From Notamacropus eugenii (Eukaryota; Chordata; Mammalia; Diprotodontia; Macropodidae): a stretch of 64,000 bases of DNA. Both the position numbers and the translations under genes were made by a program. The notes under the pieces were generated by a model, which searched no databases, had not been told where the DNA came from, and was given only the letters and a program-made list of their open reading frames with translations. Shown here piece after piece: positions 1 to 12,400 of the stretch. The DNA lies in assembly GCF_028372415.1 (NCBI RefSeq), contig NC_092877.1, forward strand, positions 387,239,342 through 387,303,341. Reading direction: 5' to 3'. Within the stretch, counting starts at the first letter, position 1. Every line of letters starts with the position of its first letter.

Positions 1-418
1 TTGGCACCTAGAGCCCTTCCTAGCTTGGTCTTTACCTGTCTTTTGCCTTTTGCTCACCTCCCAGACTCTTTGGTCCAATTAAACTGGCCTGTTTACTGTT
101 CCATTCATATGATGCTCCATCTTCTAATGCCTTTTCAGTGGCTGACCTCCCATCCTGGAATGCTTTCTCTCTTCGTGTTTCTCTCGTGGGATCCCTCTTT
201 CCTTCAAGATCCTATCTCTCCACCCCCAGCCTTTTCCTCTGAGATTTCCTTCCCTCTTTTATATAGTTTGTCAATGCATAGTTATTTACATTTTGATTCT
301 CTCTTTGAACAGCCTTCTGGAGGTCCGCAGTAGTGTTTTTGCCTTTCTTTGTATCCTTTGCCCTTAGGATGGTATGCTAAGAGTGCTTAATAAATGCTTT
401 TTGACTACCTGACTTAAT
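1..418 (+). repeat. L2 LINE, 3' end
   Basis: The segment has the usual L2 3' landmarks: a CTGGAATGC-type block near 155, a pyrimidine-rich stretch, TTTTTGCCTTTC near 337 and a final AGTGCTTAATAAATGC just before 400. The match is diverged and the element is 5' truncated by the window edge. No open reading frame of the LINE survives. Confidence 0.6.
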
Positions 419-1004
419 GATCAGACGTGATAACCTAGAAAGGGATGCTGAGTCTAGTCTGTGATTGCCTTTAAATGCCTCAAGAGGCCTTGGTCATTTA
501 TGTTTGGGTCTTAGCCCAGAGATAAAACAGGGCGGTGCCAGAGTTCTTGGCATAGAGCAGTGATGTGGTCCAAACCAGACTTGACTAATAATGCCTTTGA
601 TAGTTACATGGATGGTGGATTGAAGAGGCACCAAGAACAGTTAGGAGGTCATTGCCCAAAGTGACAAGGGCCTGAACTTGAATGGAGAACAAGGGGAACA
701 GAGGGCTGAAATGTTAGCAAGACAGACATCAGGGCCCAACTAAAAGGCAATTTGAGAAATAAAGATACAAAGTACATCGGTAATATTACTATATGTTTTT
801 CCAGCTCCGTGTGGAGTTAGACAGGGAGGAATCCTTCTGTTTGGCTCAGTGGCCCCATTTCTGCTGCATTTGACACCACTAGTGTAATGAAGTGAGGAGG
901 AGTTTGGGGTAAAGTTGAAGTTATAAACCTAGGAGATTACCTTTGACATAGACATTAAAATTGAAAAGAGGACTAGGTCTGGAAAGAAAGAAAATGAGTT
1001 GTGT

Positions 1005-1510
1005 TTTGGACATGTTGAGTTGGAGATACCCACTGGGCTCATGGTTATAGGATCGGTGCTCAGAGGAAGGACCAGAGAGATACATCTTGAAGTCGTCTGC
1101 AGTGTTGGAAATTGACCCATGGGAACAAATGAGATTGTGAGAGAGGGTCTTTAGAGAGTGAGAAAAAAGAAGGGGTGGGACGTGTACATGAATGACAAAG
1201 AAGTCTTGAGAAGGTGGGGCTCCACAGATGGATGGACCTGCACATTCCATATCCATGATGGGAGGTACCCCAGGCAAGTTCAAAGACTGTAAGTTAGGTA
1301 TGAGAGGAAACGCTGATCAGCATTGGTGGTGGAGGTTTCCATGACAGGAATTCCCTGTAGTGATGGAAAACACCACAGGTCCAGACCGAAAAAGGAGGAT
1401 GGGATGAAGGAAAACCAGATAGGAACCCTACAGCAAGTCCACCCATCAACAGGCATTGCTTTAAGCACCTACTCTGTGCTAAGTGGTGTGAAAAGAGAAC
1501 AGGGCTAATG
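1005..1510 (+). repeat. Fragments of the recurrent G/A-rich long repeat
   Basis: GACATGTTGAGTTGGAGATA near 1010 and the segment around 1080-1130 resemble internal parts of the long repeat better preserved at 8935-10260. CAGGCATTGCTTTAAGCACC near 1450 resembles its start. The copies are old and partial. Confidence 0.35.
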
Positions 1511-1894
1511 CCTTCAGGGAGCACTTAGATAGAGGTCGATGAAGATGACGAATAGATTGGGAGAGATCTAGAGAGAAATGGAAGGGTAACAGGTTATGAT
1601 CTGCTAGGAAACTCCAGAGTTTTTGATTGTGGGAGTAGAACCCTGGTGGTAATGCCAGAGTCAGTGGTGGAATCGTCCTATGTGTAGAGGAGATGAAATG
1701 AAGGAGCCGAGAAATTCGAGCAGGAGTTTGGATGGAAAGAGGAGACAGTGAGGGCCTTGGGTAGCAGGCAGCAGTGTGTCGCTACTGGATCAGTTTGGGG
1801 AGGTGCTGCTGACAGGCTGGGAGCATTCATGAGGGGCAGAGACTTTCCCCTGATGACTAGATGACAAAACAGATGGACAGAGATTTGGATTAAA

Positions 1895-2070
1895 ATGTTT
1901 CATTCTTCTTATAGAGGATTTGATGATGAGACAGTCTAGCTAGGTGACCAGACTCAGAAGAGTTGTGAATGGGCTTCTCATTTTTATCAGGGACTTGGAT
2001 GACATGCAGCTGATGCCAGACCAGGAGGGAGAGTGAGGGCGGTGGAAGAGACAGCCAGGGTCCCAAATGA
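1895..2070 (+). repeat. L3/CR1-like LINE fragment, part 1
   Basis: The stretch with TTTTTATCAGGGACTTGGAT near 1981 matches the reverse-transcriptase-end region of L3/CR1 elements. It is interrupted by the CORE-SINE at 2088-2362 and seems to resume after it. Confidence 0.55.
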
Positions 2071-2087
2071 AATCCAGCCTTGAGTTG

Positions 2088-2362
2088 GATCTTACTCTTT
2101 TGTTGTCTAGTCCTTTTGGTTGTCTGTGACTATTTGTGACCCCGTGTAGAGGTTTCTTGGTATAGAAATGGAGTGGTTTGCCATTTCCTTCGCCAGCTCA
2201 TTTTACAGATGAGGACACTGAGGCATACAGAAGTTTAGTGACTTGCCCAGGATCACACAGCCAATAAGTGTCTGAGGCTGGATTTGAACTCAGGTTCTTC
2301 TGACTCCAGGTTTTGCATTCTAACACCATTCTAACATGCACCACCTAGCTGCCGGAGCTGGA
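2088..2362 (+). repeat. MAR1-like marsupial CORE-SINE
   Basis: Diagnostic blocks are GAGTGGTTTGCCATTTCCTT (2171-2190), the stretch with TTTTACAGATGAGG and ACTGAGGC, GACTTGCCCAGGATCACACA, and GGATTTGAACTCAGGTTCTT. This is the arrangement of the marsupial MAR1 family, whose central core is shared with MIR. It is among the best clues to the organism. Confidence 0.8.
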
Positions 2363-2365
2363 TTC

Positions 2366-2430
2366 AGTGAGGTAAAATTCAGTAGATAAATGTGAAGTCT
2401 TGGCTTTGGGTACCGAGCATCAGAACACAT
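2366..2430 (+). repeat. L3/CR1-like LINE fragment, part 2
   Basis: GATAAATGTGAAGTCTTGGC resembles the L3/CR1 block TAAATGTAAAGTCTTACACT that follows the segment at 1895-2070 in intact elements. It continues on the other side of the SINE. Confidence 0.45.
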
Positions 2431-2609
2431 TGTCTGTGTCTCATTGGCGCCTGGGACACAGTGTGCACTAACTGAGAGATCTGCTTTCTGACAGTAGGTG
2501 CTGATTGGAGTCCCTGTTCCTCTTATTCCTTTGGCCCCATCATTGTAGCCTGTCCTGATCTTTTTAGATCTACTGCACTAGCTTCATTAGCTCTCCCTCC
2601 AGATTCTGA

Positions 2610-2705
2610 AGTTTTATGAAGGGGATTTGTTCTGTGAAGTTTGGATTCAGTCACAGGAGGGGCCACATGTGGCCTCAAGGCCTCGGTCTCCCCAACCTGT
2701 GCTCC
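2610..2705 (+). repeat. hAT-like non-autonomous DNA transposon, half copy A
   Basis: TTTGTTCTGTGAAGTTTGGA, the palindrome GCCACATGTGGC (2662-2673), CTCAAGGCC and a CCCCAACC end form the 3' half of a common marsupial hAT-type inverted-repeat element. A second copy lies at 28885-28980. Confidence 0.5.
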
Positions 2706-3356
2706 AAACCTAGTTTCCAGCCAGCCTGGAGGATCTGCATTTGGGGGTTTTGTCCTAATCCCTGATCATGAAGAAGAAGACAAAGCCAGACCCAACCAGA
2801 TCCCTGGGTCCTCTGCTCCACCCCCGCACTTACTAGGTAGTAGCCTGGTAGTGATGACTTGTGCAAGGGCACACGAGAGACTTGATCAGAGGCCTTGAAA
2901 TCTATCACATTCTATGGTGACGTTCTCCTGATAACTAGAGGAAAGGCAGCTATTTGGGACCCTCAGACTTCAGGGAAAGACGTGCCTTCTAGTTGGGAGC
3001 CAGGAAGAGAAAGAAGGAACCAGAGAGACAGAGAAATGATAAGATGCTGAAGATAAGTTGGTAATTGGCATGCTAACTTAAGAGGGCTGGGGGCACTTGT
3101 TCTCCTGCTTTTTCTGAAGGAGGTGGCCAACTTTGGTGGGAGATGTGGGCGAAGTGAGGAGGAACTGTGTGAGAGGTGGTGACTCAGAGATCCACACTGA
3201 ACAGGGATCTCAGGTGTAAGGGGTGGGGCTCTGAAATTCAGAGTAACAGTGCATCATTGCTTACTTAAATAAAATGATTGAAACCAGTTTTCATCACTTG
3301 TCCATCCCTTGGTCATGATTCTTGTCTCTCCGATGGCATCTCTGCTTGATTTACAG

Positions 3357-3459
3357 GTAAACAGTGTTGATCTCAGAGCGGCCACACACGAACAAGCAGC
3401 AGCAGCTCTGAAGAACGCTGGCCAGGCCGTCACGATCGTAGCGCAGTATAGACCTGAAG
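3357..3459 (+). CDS. DLG1: DLG1 exon: C-terminal part of PDZ3
   Basis: The exon opens after a TTACAG acceptor and ends at a GT donor at 3460. It is read in phase 0 and leaves one base for the next exon. The product [20 protein letters not shown] and the following [10 protein letters not shown] form the last helix and strand of PDZ3. In the PDZ fold this helix lines the groove that binds C-terminal peptides. The residue of this exon closest to the groove that can be picked out is the His of ATHEQAA, the usual histidine of class I PDZ domains. Confidence 0.94.
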
Positions 3460-6400
3460 GTAAAAAGCTGGGCCTTAGCCACCTGGCATTATTCCGTTTT
3501 TTCATTAAATAAGAACAGGCAAAATGGAAACCAAAAGATCGGTTTTTTTGTCCGTATGATGACTTATTTAGAGAACCCTAAAGAGACAAAAACTAGGTGG
3601 AAAAATTAGTAATGGAGCAGAGTTGTGGAACATAGTCTGTTCACAGGAGTCATCAGCATTTCCCTGTAACTCCAACAGAACTCAGTAGGAAGATGGGAAG
3701 AGCACTTCCATTCCAGATGACAACAGAATGTGTGAGATACTTAGGCCTCTCCCTACCCACATACATGTAGGAATGTCATACGTAATGTGTAATCATTACA
3801 TGATAACAATGTCATACGTAATGTGTAATCATTACATGATAACAATGTCATACATAAATGCAATACAACTGTAAAAACACTTCTCAGAAATAAAGACAGA
3901 CCTAAATAATAAGAGGAATATCAGTTGTACATGACTGGGTAGGACCATCACGTTAGTGTCACATCATTCCTATGACCAGAGGATTATGTGACAGGCCTAG
4001 AAAAGACAAATGGCAGTGTATCTGGAGAAGGAAGAAAAAGGTCAAGAATCTCAAGAGAATTCATGGGGGGGTGGGGGAAATAGGGGGTGTGAGATCTCAG
4101 GCTCTCCCACAACACAGTAATCATCAGGATGGTTTCTGTTGGTCAGAAATGGTGAGGTGAGTTAGTGAAACCAAAGCAAGGGGAAGACCTCAGTTACTGG
4201 AGTAAGGACTCACTGTTTGACAAAAGCAGTCTAGCAGAAACTGAGTATAAGTCACCCTCTCCTGTGGCATACTATGATAAACTGCAAATTGGTCCGTGAC
4301 ATGGGTATAAAAAGAGGCATCATAAGCAAATTATACGAACAGGGAAGGAATACCTTTCAGATGTGTGGTTAGAGGAGAATGGCTTTGACGAAACATGGGA
4401 TAGAGAGGATCAAATGGACAGTTTTGATCTTATAAAATTTGAAAGTTGCTGGGCAAACAAACCAGTATTTAAATATTTTGGCCACACGATGAGAAGATGA
4501 TGGAACTCACTGGAAAAGACCCTGATGTTGGGAAAGATTGAAGGCAAAAGACAGTGGCCAAGCAGAGGTTGAGATGGAGAGATGGTATCATGGAAACCAC
4601 GGCCATGCCCTGGGAAAGATACGGGGAGGTAGTGGAAGATGGAAGGACCTGATGGGGTCACAAGGACAGCTGAATAAAGTGACAAATCTGCTTCAGTACT
4701 GGTCTGACTGAAGAAGGAGAGAGCCATGTTCTCAGAATTTCCCAGTTTAATTGTGGATTCAGCAGCTAGCAGTAAAAGCGCATTTTTGCCCAAAATGCGA
4801 GCCAGGGAGAGATGAGAAAGAGTGAGCAGAAAGTGGGATCAGAGTCAAAACTGAGTGGGACAGCCCCAGATTACCATTAAACATTTTCTGGTTAGATTTT
4901 TAACCTGGGGCTATCCTCCTGGCCCCCACCCCGAGGGATGGCATGGGGGATAGCCAGGGCAAAGGCCTGGAGGCAGGAGATGGAAGGGGCCATGTATGTA
5001 ACAAGAGGACTGGTTTGCCTGGGTCCCAGGCCTCAAGAACAGAAAAGTATTCAGCAGTCATACTGTGCACCTAGTAAGTAGTTAAGAAGCAGCGTTGAAG
5101 TAATAGTTAATGTTTGAAAGGATTGTCAGTGCCAGACAGATTGATTCTGGGGCATTTTTGCCTCTTGATGGTGAGCCTGCAACTCAACCCATCTTTTATG
5201 AATTTACAAAACAGTGTGTCTTTAATTTGGCCTCATTATAGCATGAGTGGGACCTTGGTTTGAAAACCTGTTGGAGAGACGTGAGCCCTGGCCACAGGTC
5301 AGCCAGCATTGGCTCATTCCCACCACATGCCTTGGTCTGTCACCCAAGGTCCAGTCTAGGCACATTTGGAAGTGTGTCCCTGGTCAGCAGGCTCGTGACC
5401 ACTGATGATGCCCTCTCAGCCAAAGTGTGGACTCATGGCTGTCTGGGCCTAGTTCATTGAGGGTAGTTTTGGAGTTTCCAAGTGCCTGGTGCTTGGCAAT
5501 TGACATAGTGGATTATAGTATGTAGGCATTTTATATATAACTCTCAAGCTCTTCTCAGTTCATTTGATTTTTCCTGAGTTATTGTTAGAAAACATCTTTT
5601 TTCTTCCCTAACAACAGAATACAGTCGGTTTGAAGCAAAGATCCATGATTTGCGGGAACAGATGATGAACTGCAGTGTCAGCTCTGGGTCGGGTTCCCTT
5701 CGAACCAGCCAGAAGCGATCCCTCTACGTCAGGCAAGTGTCCAGTCACTGCTGCCACCTCAGGTGACCTGCTCTCTGCTTCGTGCCACTCACGGCCTTCC
5801 TAGCAGGACTCCAGTGCTCTTTAGTGCTAACTTCCTGGGAGGAATTGGTGGTTTCAGTAACCAAAAGTCAGTTGTGGCTTGCGATGGTGAGCAGACAGCC
5901 AGCCTGTGGTTGGTGTCCTCAGTGGAAGCATGTCAGTGATGACTGCCCACAGCTGCGTGGGGAGGGAAGGGCAGCGGCCTGGATGAGCCTGAACTTTAAA
6001 AGCTCCAGGCAGTGCAGAGCCCTGGGGCCTCTTCATTGAGACCTCAGGGGGTCCTATGTGTCAGACAAGATAAGAGTGAGATGGTGCCTGCCCTCAAGAG
6101 GTTGGCATTCAAAGGGACTCAGCACTCACTACATACCGCTATGTAGTGAACCCACCCAAGGTTGCTCGGCAGGGTGGGTGTTTAGAGTTGGAGAATCAGA
6201 ATGGGCTTCGTGGGAAAGGATTTCTTGGCTAGAGAAGAAAGGTGAGCAAAGCAGCACTTGGGCAGCTGCGGAGAGAAGGCTTCCCGAAGTGGGCCAGCCA
6301 CCAAGTGGAGATATCAGCAGTGCTCTTTGGCCAAGGGGACACATCTGAGCCTCTGGGATGATGAAAGAGGGGGAGGTTTATGGGTAAGATGAGGAATTGG

Positions 6401-9400
6401 GTTTCTGATGCCTCTGGGAGGCCCTTTGTAATGGGAGTCTGGAAAGAGACTAGGGATAGGACCCATTGGTCTGAGAATCTGCAGACGGGTGAACGTTAGA
6501 CTCATAGAGAGGGAGCATGGGAGAAAGGACCCTCATAGCTGTGTGCAGGAAGAGCCAGCCGCCTGGGAGCCCGGGAGAGGAGATCAGAAGCCAAATGCAA
6601 AGGGTTGAGAGAAAGGGCACCAGCAGGGCTTCCCAGGGGAGAGCTTGAGAAGGGGGCAAGGTGCAGCAAAGGCTTTTCAGGACAGAGGTGGGGAGGCGGC
6701 TGAAATGAAAGATTAGAGAGAGCGACGTGATGCAATTGGGGGCACCACCCCAGAGAGGGCTCGCTTTTCTAGTCACCTTGCAGAGGTGTGGTAGCATTTT
6801 TAAGCTTAGAGAGGAAAAGTTAAATTCTGTTAGTGCGAAGAGTCAGGAAGACCTGAGTTCAAATCTCGCCTCATCAGCTAGTCATTGACCTTCTCCAGGC
6901 TTCAGTTTCTCCTGTCAAATGGGTTTCCAGGATCCGTAGCCTTTGTCTCCCAAGGTGGCGTTAGGCAGGTATTCTCTCTCTGAAGCCTTATTGCCACCTT
7001 TTGAGGGTAGGCACAGAGAGGAGACTGAGGCGCAAGGTGGTGAAGGGATGGAAGAAGCAGCTCCTGGACCTGCTAGCCCAGAATACCCATCTTCACAAGT
7101 GGGCACTGGGTGGGCAAGTGGCGTGGCCAGACTCCTCCTCTTTCGCTAGTGCAACTTTGTTGTTCACTTGTTCTCTTCCTTGTGAATGCGATCTTTGGAG
7201 AGGCCAGGCAGAGCCCTCGATGAGCTCCCACCCCAAGGTAAACTTTTCTCAGGCCTCCTCCCTTGGGGGCCAGCCCCTGCTGTGATGGACAAAAGCTTTC
7301 TGAGGTCCTGAAGAGGGAAGAGACTTCATTCCTCCTGCTCCTTTCAGTCCCATCATGCCTTAACAAATGCCTCTGATCCCATGGTAACCCTGTGGCCACA
7401 CTAGACTCTGGTGTCCAGCCAGCTGGAGACAGGTGTAGGCTGCTGCAGGCCTCCAAGTCTGCACCTCATCTGGGCTGATGGTGCAAAAATGTCCCACTTT
7501 TTAAAGAGTAAAAGTCTGTTCTGCCTGTCTTGCTGCTCTTTGTATGCATTGGGACCTTTGAGCACAGGAAGCAGTGGAGGGAGGTTTGGGAAGAAAACCA
7601 GAACTGGCCTGCTCTGCTCCAGGTGGTCCATCGAAGGAGAAGGGAAGGCCAGGTGCTAAGGGACTCATCTAAAGCCAGTCACTGAGCTACGAGATCACCC
7701 CTGGGAAGAGAAAGCAGGGGGTCCTCAGCTGGTCCCCAGGACAGAGGCAGAGACCAGGGAACAAACAGAATCTAAGTGTTAGGAAAAGAACCTTGGAGAC
7801 ATGCTACTGGTTTTTCCCTTGGAATTCTACTTGGGAATTGCTGACTCAGATTCCCTGGGGGAGGGTGGAATAAATTCTCAGTGCCCCAAAGTTTTAGCAA
7901 AGGAAGAAGATCTACTTATTAATGGATCTGCATATAAATGCCTATGTGCACATAGGTCTCTGTCTGTCTATCTAGTTATCTTTCTGTCTGCCTATATGTC
8001 TGTCTTGTCTGTTATTCTGTAGCCAAGAGTGCAGATCCATTTGTGTTCTCCAGAATGAAAGATAGCATTGGTCATTACAGAATTCTTAAAAGCAGCAGTC
8101 TCTACATGGACACATGATATGGGCTGCAGAACTAGAGACCAGATGCTAGGGAAAGCAGTGTGGCCGTCTGCATGGTGGTGGCTGCCCCTGCGCAGCAGGC
8201 GCTCTCTACACCTCTGTACACCCATTCTAAAGTTCCTGCAGCAGTTCCATATTAGGAACAGCACTGATGTGACTCCCGTGTAGTAACTGCTCTTTCTGGT
8301 TGACTTGACTTGTAATTTGTCTTCTAAATCCTAGAGCCCTTTTTGACTATGACAAGACTAAAGACAGTGGCCTTCCAAGTCAAGGACTGAACTTCAAATT
8401 TGGAGATATCCTTCACGTTATCAATGCTTCTGACGATGAGTGGTGGCAAGCGCGGCAAGTGACTGCAGACGGGGAGAGTGACCAAGTTGGCGTGATTCCC
8501 AGTAAACGAAGGTAATTTTTCTTAGGGTTAGTCTTCACAGTGTCCATAATTTGAAGTCTGGTGCCATGAGCAAATAATGAGCTTTATCCCAACTTCCATT
8601 TGCCCTCTGAATTGCTGATGCCTCTTTCTGTGTAACTTGGCAGTAAGCAGTCTTGGGGAGGATTTTGGCCTTGAATGTCATAGCTTGACAGTGCCTTGAG
8701 AGTGTAGAGCCCCTCCCCTCGGATGGGACTTGGCACATGACCCTTCTTATGCTGGAGCTTCCTCTCTAGCTTGGAGCAGTTAGCCAAGGGAAGTGAAGGT
8801 CTGGCCTCCACACACATGCATGCACATGCATGCACATGAATGCACACGCATAGATGTATTCACATACCATCCTTCAGCAGTCATGGATGGTGAGGATTCC
8901 CTTCAACAAGGTAGGTTCTGAGTCAGGTTAGTCATTGGACATTTCCAGGCACCATGATAAGTGCTAGCAATACAAAAAAAGACAAAAGGCAGTCCTTGCC
9001 CCTTGAGGAGGCCACAGTATAATTGGGGAAACAAGAAGATGAATGAGAAATCATTAAAAGGGCAGATACCTGAATTCAGAGGGTTTGGGAAAGGCTTCCT
9101 GCAGATGCTGGGATATCAGTTAGGAATGGAAAAAAGCCACAGAGATGAGTGGTTGGAGCCATTCTGGGCAGGGGGAGACAGGCAGGAGGCTGGCAGTGTT
9201 GGAGCGAAGAGGACATGGTGGAGACTGAGCGAACCAGAGAAAGGGAGGAAGAGGCAAGGTTAGGAAGGACACTGAATGCCAAACAGAGCATTTTGTATTT
9301 GATCCAGGGGATGATGAGGCCACTGGAGATTATTGAATGGGGAAAGGGGGGCGCTGCTGTGATCAGACCTGTGCTTTAGAAGAATCACTTTGGTTATTGG

Positions 9401-12400
9401 CTGGAGTGGGGAGAGACCCGAGGCAGGCACACCCACCAGCAGCTATCACAGTAGTCCAGACGTGAAGTGATGAGTGTCTGCACTGAGGTGGTGGGCAGTG
9501 GCAGAGGAGGAAGGGATGTATTTAACAGATCTTGCAAAGGTGAGGCCAGCAGATCTTGGCAACAGATTGAATAGGGAGGGGGTGGTTGTGAGTGATGCTG
9601 ACATCTAGTTTAGGAGCCTGACAAACTAGGAGAAAGGTATTGTCCTCTACAGTAATGGGGGAATGAGGCACCAAATGAGTTCAGTTTTGGATGTGTTGAG
9701 TTAAAATGTCACCTGGTTGGAGATGTAAGACTTCAGGTCAGTGGAGAGCTTGGGGCAGGATAGGTAGATTTGAGAATTGTCAGCACAGAAATTGTAATTA
9801 AATCCATGGGAGTATCTCTAGAAGAGAAGGGGGCCCAGAACAGAGCCCTGAGGGATATCCGTGGTCAGAGAGGAAGAAGGAGAGCCAGGAGAGAGGGGCG
9901 AGCCCTGAAAGCCCAGAGAGAAGAAAGGATCCAGGAGGAGAGAGTGATCAGCAGTGGCCAGCGCTGCAGAGGGTCAAGGAGGCCTCTAGATTTCATGATG
10001 AAGGCATCATTGGTGACATTGGTGGAAAGATGAGGTCAGAAGCCAGATTGTAAGGGGTTAAGAAGAAAGTGAGGAGAAGGAGAGTGGAGGCACCTAGTGT
10101 AACCTTCTCAGGGAGTTTAGTCACAGAGTGCGGGTGAGATACTAAATGATAGAAAGATTCTAGAGAGGGTTTATCAGGTTTGGGGGGACTCAGGCCTGTT
10201 AGTGGGGGATGGCAGAAGGGGAAATCCATTGGAGGGGACGGTCTGGATGGGGATAACTGTTGCAGGTAGAGTCTGTCTTGGACAGGAATGGGATTGCTTC
10301 ATCCTGTGAGACAGGGGAGGAGAAAGAGGAGAGGGGGAAAGGGGGTGAATTCACAGGGAAATATGAGGCAAAAATCTCAGCTGGGAAGGTGGGGGGGTCC
10401 CTCCAACATGGCAGCAGTGTCCTCGGTGTTGTCTTCACCTTTACTGTGTGGTTAGGTCGCCTGCTTTCTGAGAGTATCCTTAGCACCACTTTTCTTGTGC
10501 ATCTTTGCTTAATACCTACTGTGCGCTCCCTTTGAGTAACCCTCAGTTCTTGATGGGCTGTGGAATTCAGTAACTTAAAACCATGTAGCCTCACTAGAAG
10601 ACTTGTGAGAAAGATGATGGCCTTTGTTTCCCCCAAAAACAGTGTAAAGTTTCCCAAAGGTGATACTGCTTCCAGACTCCTCTAGCTCAGCTCTGGGCCT
10701 AGCTTGTTGTCCATGCACATGTCGCAGAAAGTTATACTGATGGACCACCCACCCTAATGGGGCGTCCTTCCAACAGTTTCATCTTTGAATAGTCAAGCTG
10801 GACTCTGCTGTGTAAGAAAAGTGCCCAGAAAAGGGGTGTGCTGGAGCTTGTTGCTTCCAGAATAGCATCTACCTACAAAAGCGTTAGAAGCCTGTGGTGA
10901 CCATCTTCCTTGATGGTAGCAGGCAGCTGTAGACTTGAGGATGGATTGGATCTGTGGAGTATGGGAGGCTGAAGAGTCATAAAGACACCCACCCTGCACA
11001 CCTGAGTGACTGGAAGGATGGGACACAACAGGGAAGCCTGGCCTTCACCTCCAACCAAGAGGTGAGGAAGGAGGGAGGCCTGTGTGGCACCCAGCCTGCA
11101 CATTCTTAGTCACCTGGGAGTTGAGACAGGTCAGAGCTGCAGTCAGAACAGATTGCTGTGTAGCAGGGAGGGTGCACCTAGCAGCATTGCACATCTCCTA
11201 CTTTTCTCCAGTGGGGGGGGATATGGCCTGACATGCAAAAGGACAAGGGTAGAGGGGAGGGTGCAGTTGAACTAGCCCCACGCTGACCAGTAGCCAGCAG
11301 AGGAGAATGAGCACCGCTGTGCTCTCTGCATCCATAAAGAGCTGTGTATACATGCTCCCATCTAGTCTCACAGCAGGTTGGGGAAATGGAGATCCTCTTA
11401 TTTCACCCCCAGGTACAGAAGAGGACAGGAAAGTTCAGTCACAAGCCTTGCCTTCCTGCACAGGATGCCATGCTCTGCCCTCTCTGCCGCTGCCTCTTGT
11501 GGGAGAGCTGGGGGCAGCATGGGCGGGGGGGGGTTTGCTTAAGTTGTGGCCAATCGGTGGGGAGTTGGGGAGCTCTTGGAGAGAAGTTCCCTGTGTGGAG
11601 GAGAGTGCACGAAGGCTCCATGACATGGCGGCAAAGAGTTCTTTTAAAACCCAAGTGGCTTCTTTCTGAGAAAAGGGGCAGGGCCACAGAAAGCCCTAAC
11701 CCTGTGTCAGGAGGGCAGGGGGCCACAGAGCTGAGGCAGGTGTGGGTCTGAGCGTGAAGTGACTGCTCCCAGTGGGCATGCTTAGGCCTCTCCCAGGTGA
11801 GGGAGTCCAAGAAGAGTCGCATGGTGATGATTGTCAGTAGTCTGGCTGCAGGGGGGGCTGTTGGGGCTCCCCCGCATGGATCCTGAAAGGGCTGGAGAGC
11901 CAGACAGTAACTTCCTCCTTCTGGTGTCTCACACGGGCAGAAGGCACTACTGCCCTTTGGTTTGGGGAAGGAGACTGGAGACCTTTATGGAAGCATGGCC
12001 AGGCACAGATAACCAGAAAGACCCCTTAGGAGACAAAGTCATCCCCTTTGGCAGCTGGGGCAGTGACTTTCTTTGGAACCTCCGAGAATCAGTGACGAAA
12101 CTCCACCAGGGAAGCAGCCAGATGCTTCTGTCAGCAATGGAAGGAATCAAGAGAAGACTGGATTCCTTGGCCAAGGATTCACTCCATACATGTTCAGTGA
12201 TAGCACCTACTTAGTGGCCTCTGGGAACCCTTCCAACTCATCATTCCTGGGATTCTCATTGGGAAATGTAGTCCTTAGTGAAAAACTCGTCACCCCGGAG
12301 GCAGCTGCTTTCTTGATGAGCTGGTCCAGACTTCACTAGACTGGAGGGCCTACCAGGGTGGGTGCTGTGCTGTGTGTGTGGTTGAGATAAACGCTCACGT

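Larger units (their letters stand above)
3460..5617 (+). other. DLG1: DLG1 intron between PDZ3 and linker exons
   Basis: It holds the 36-nt tandem repeat and the L1 and RTE fragments listed separately. I see nothing recognisable in 4800-5600. The boundaries are GTAAAA and ACAACAG. Confidence 0.85.
5733..8334 (+). other. DLG1: DLG1 intron with GC donor
   Basis: The intron opens with GCAAGT, a strong match to the minor GC donor consensus, and closes with CTAG. It contains a CORE-SINE piece at 6825-6935, possible long-repeat fragments at 6055-6790 and a TCTG/TCTA simple repeat at 7960-8020. The remainder is unassigned. Confidence 0.85.
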
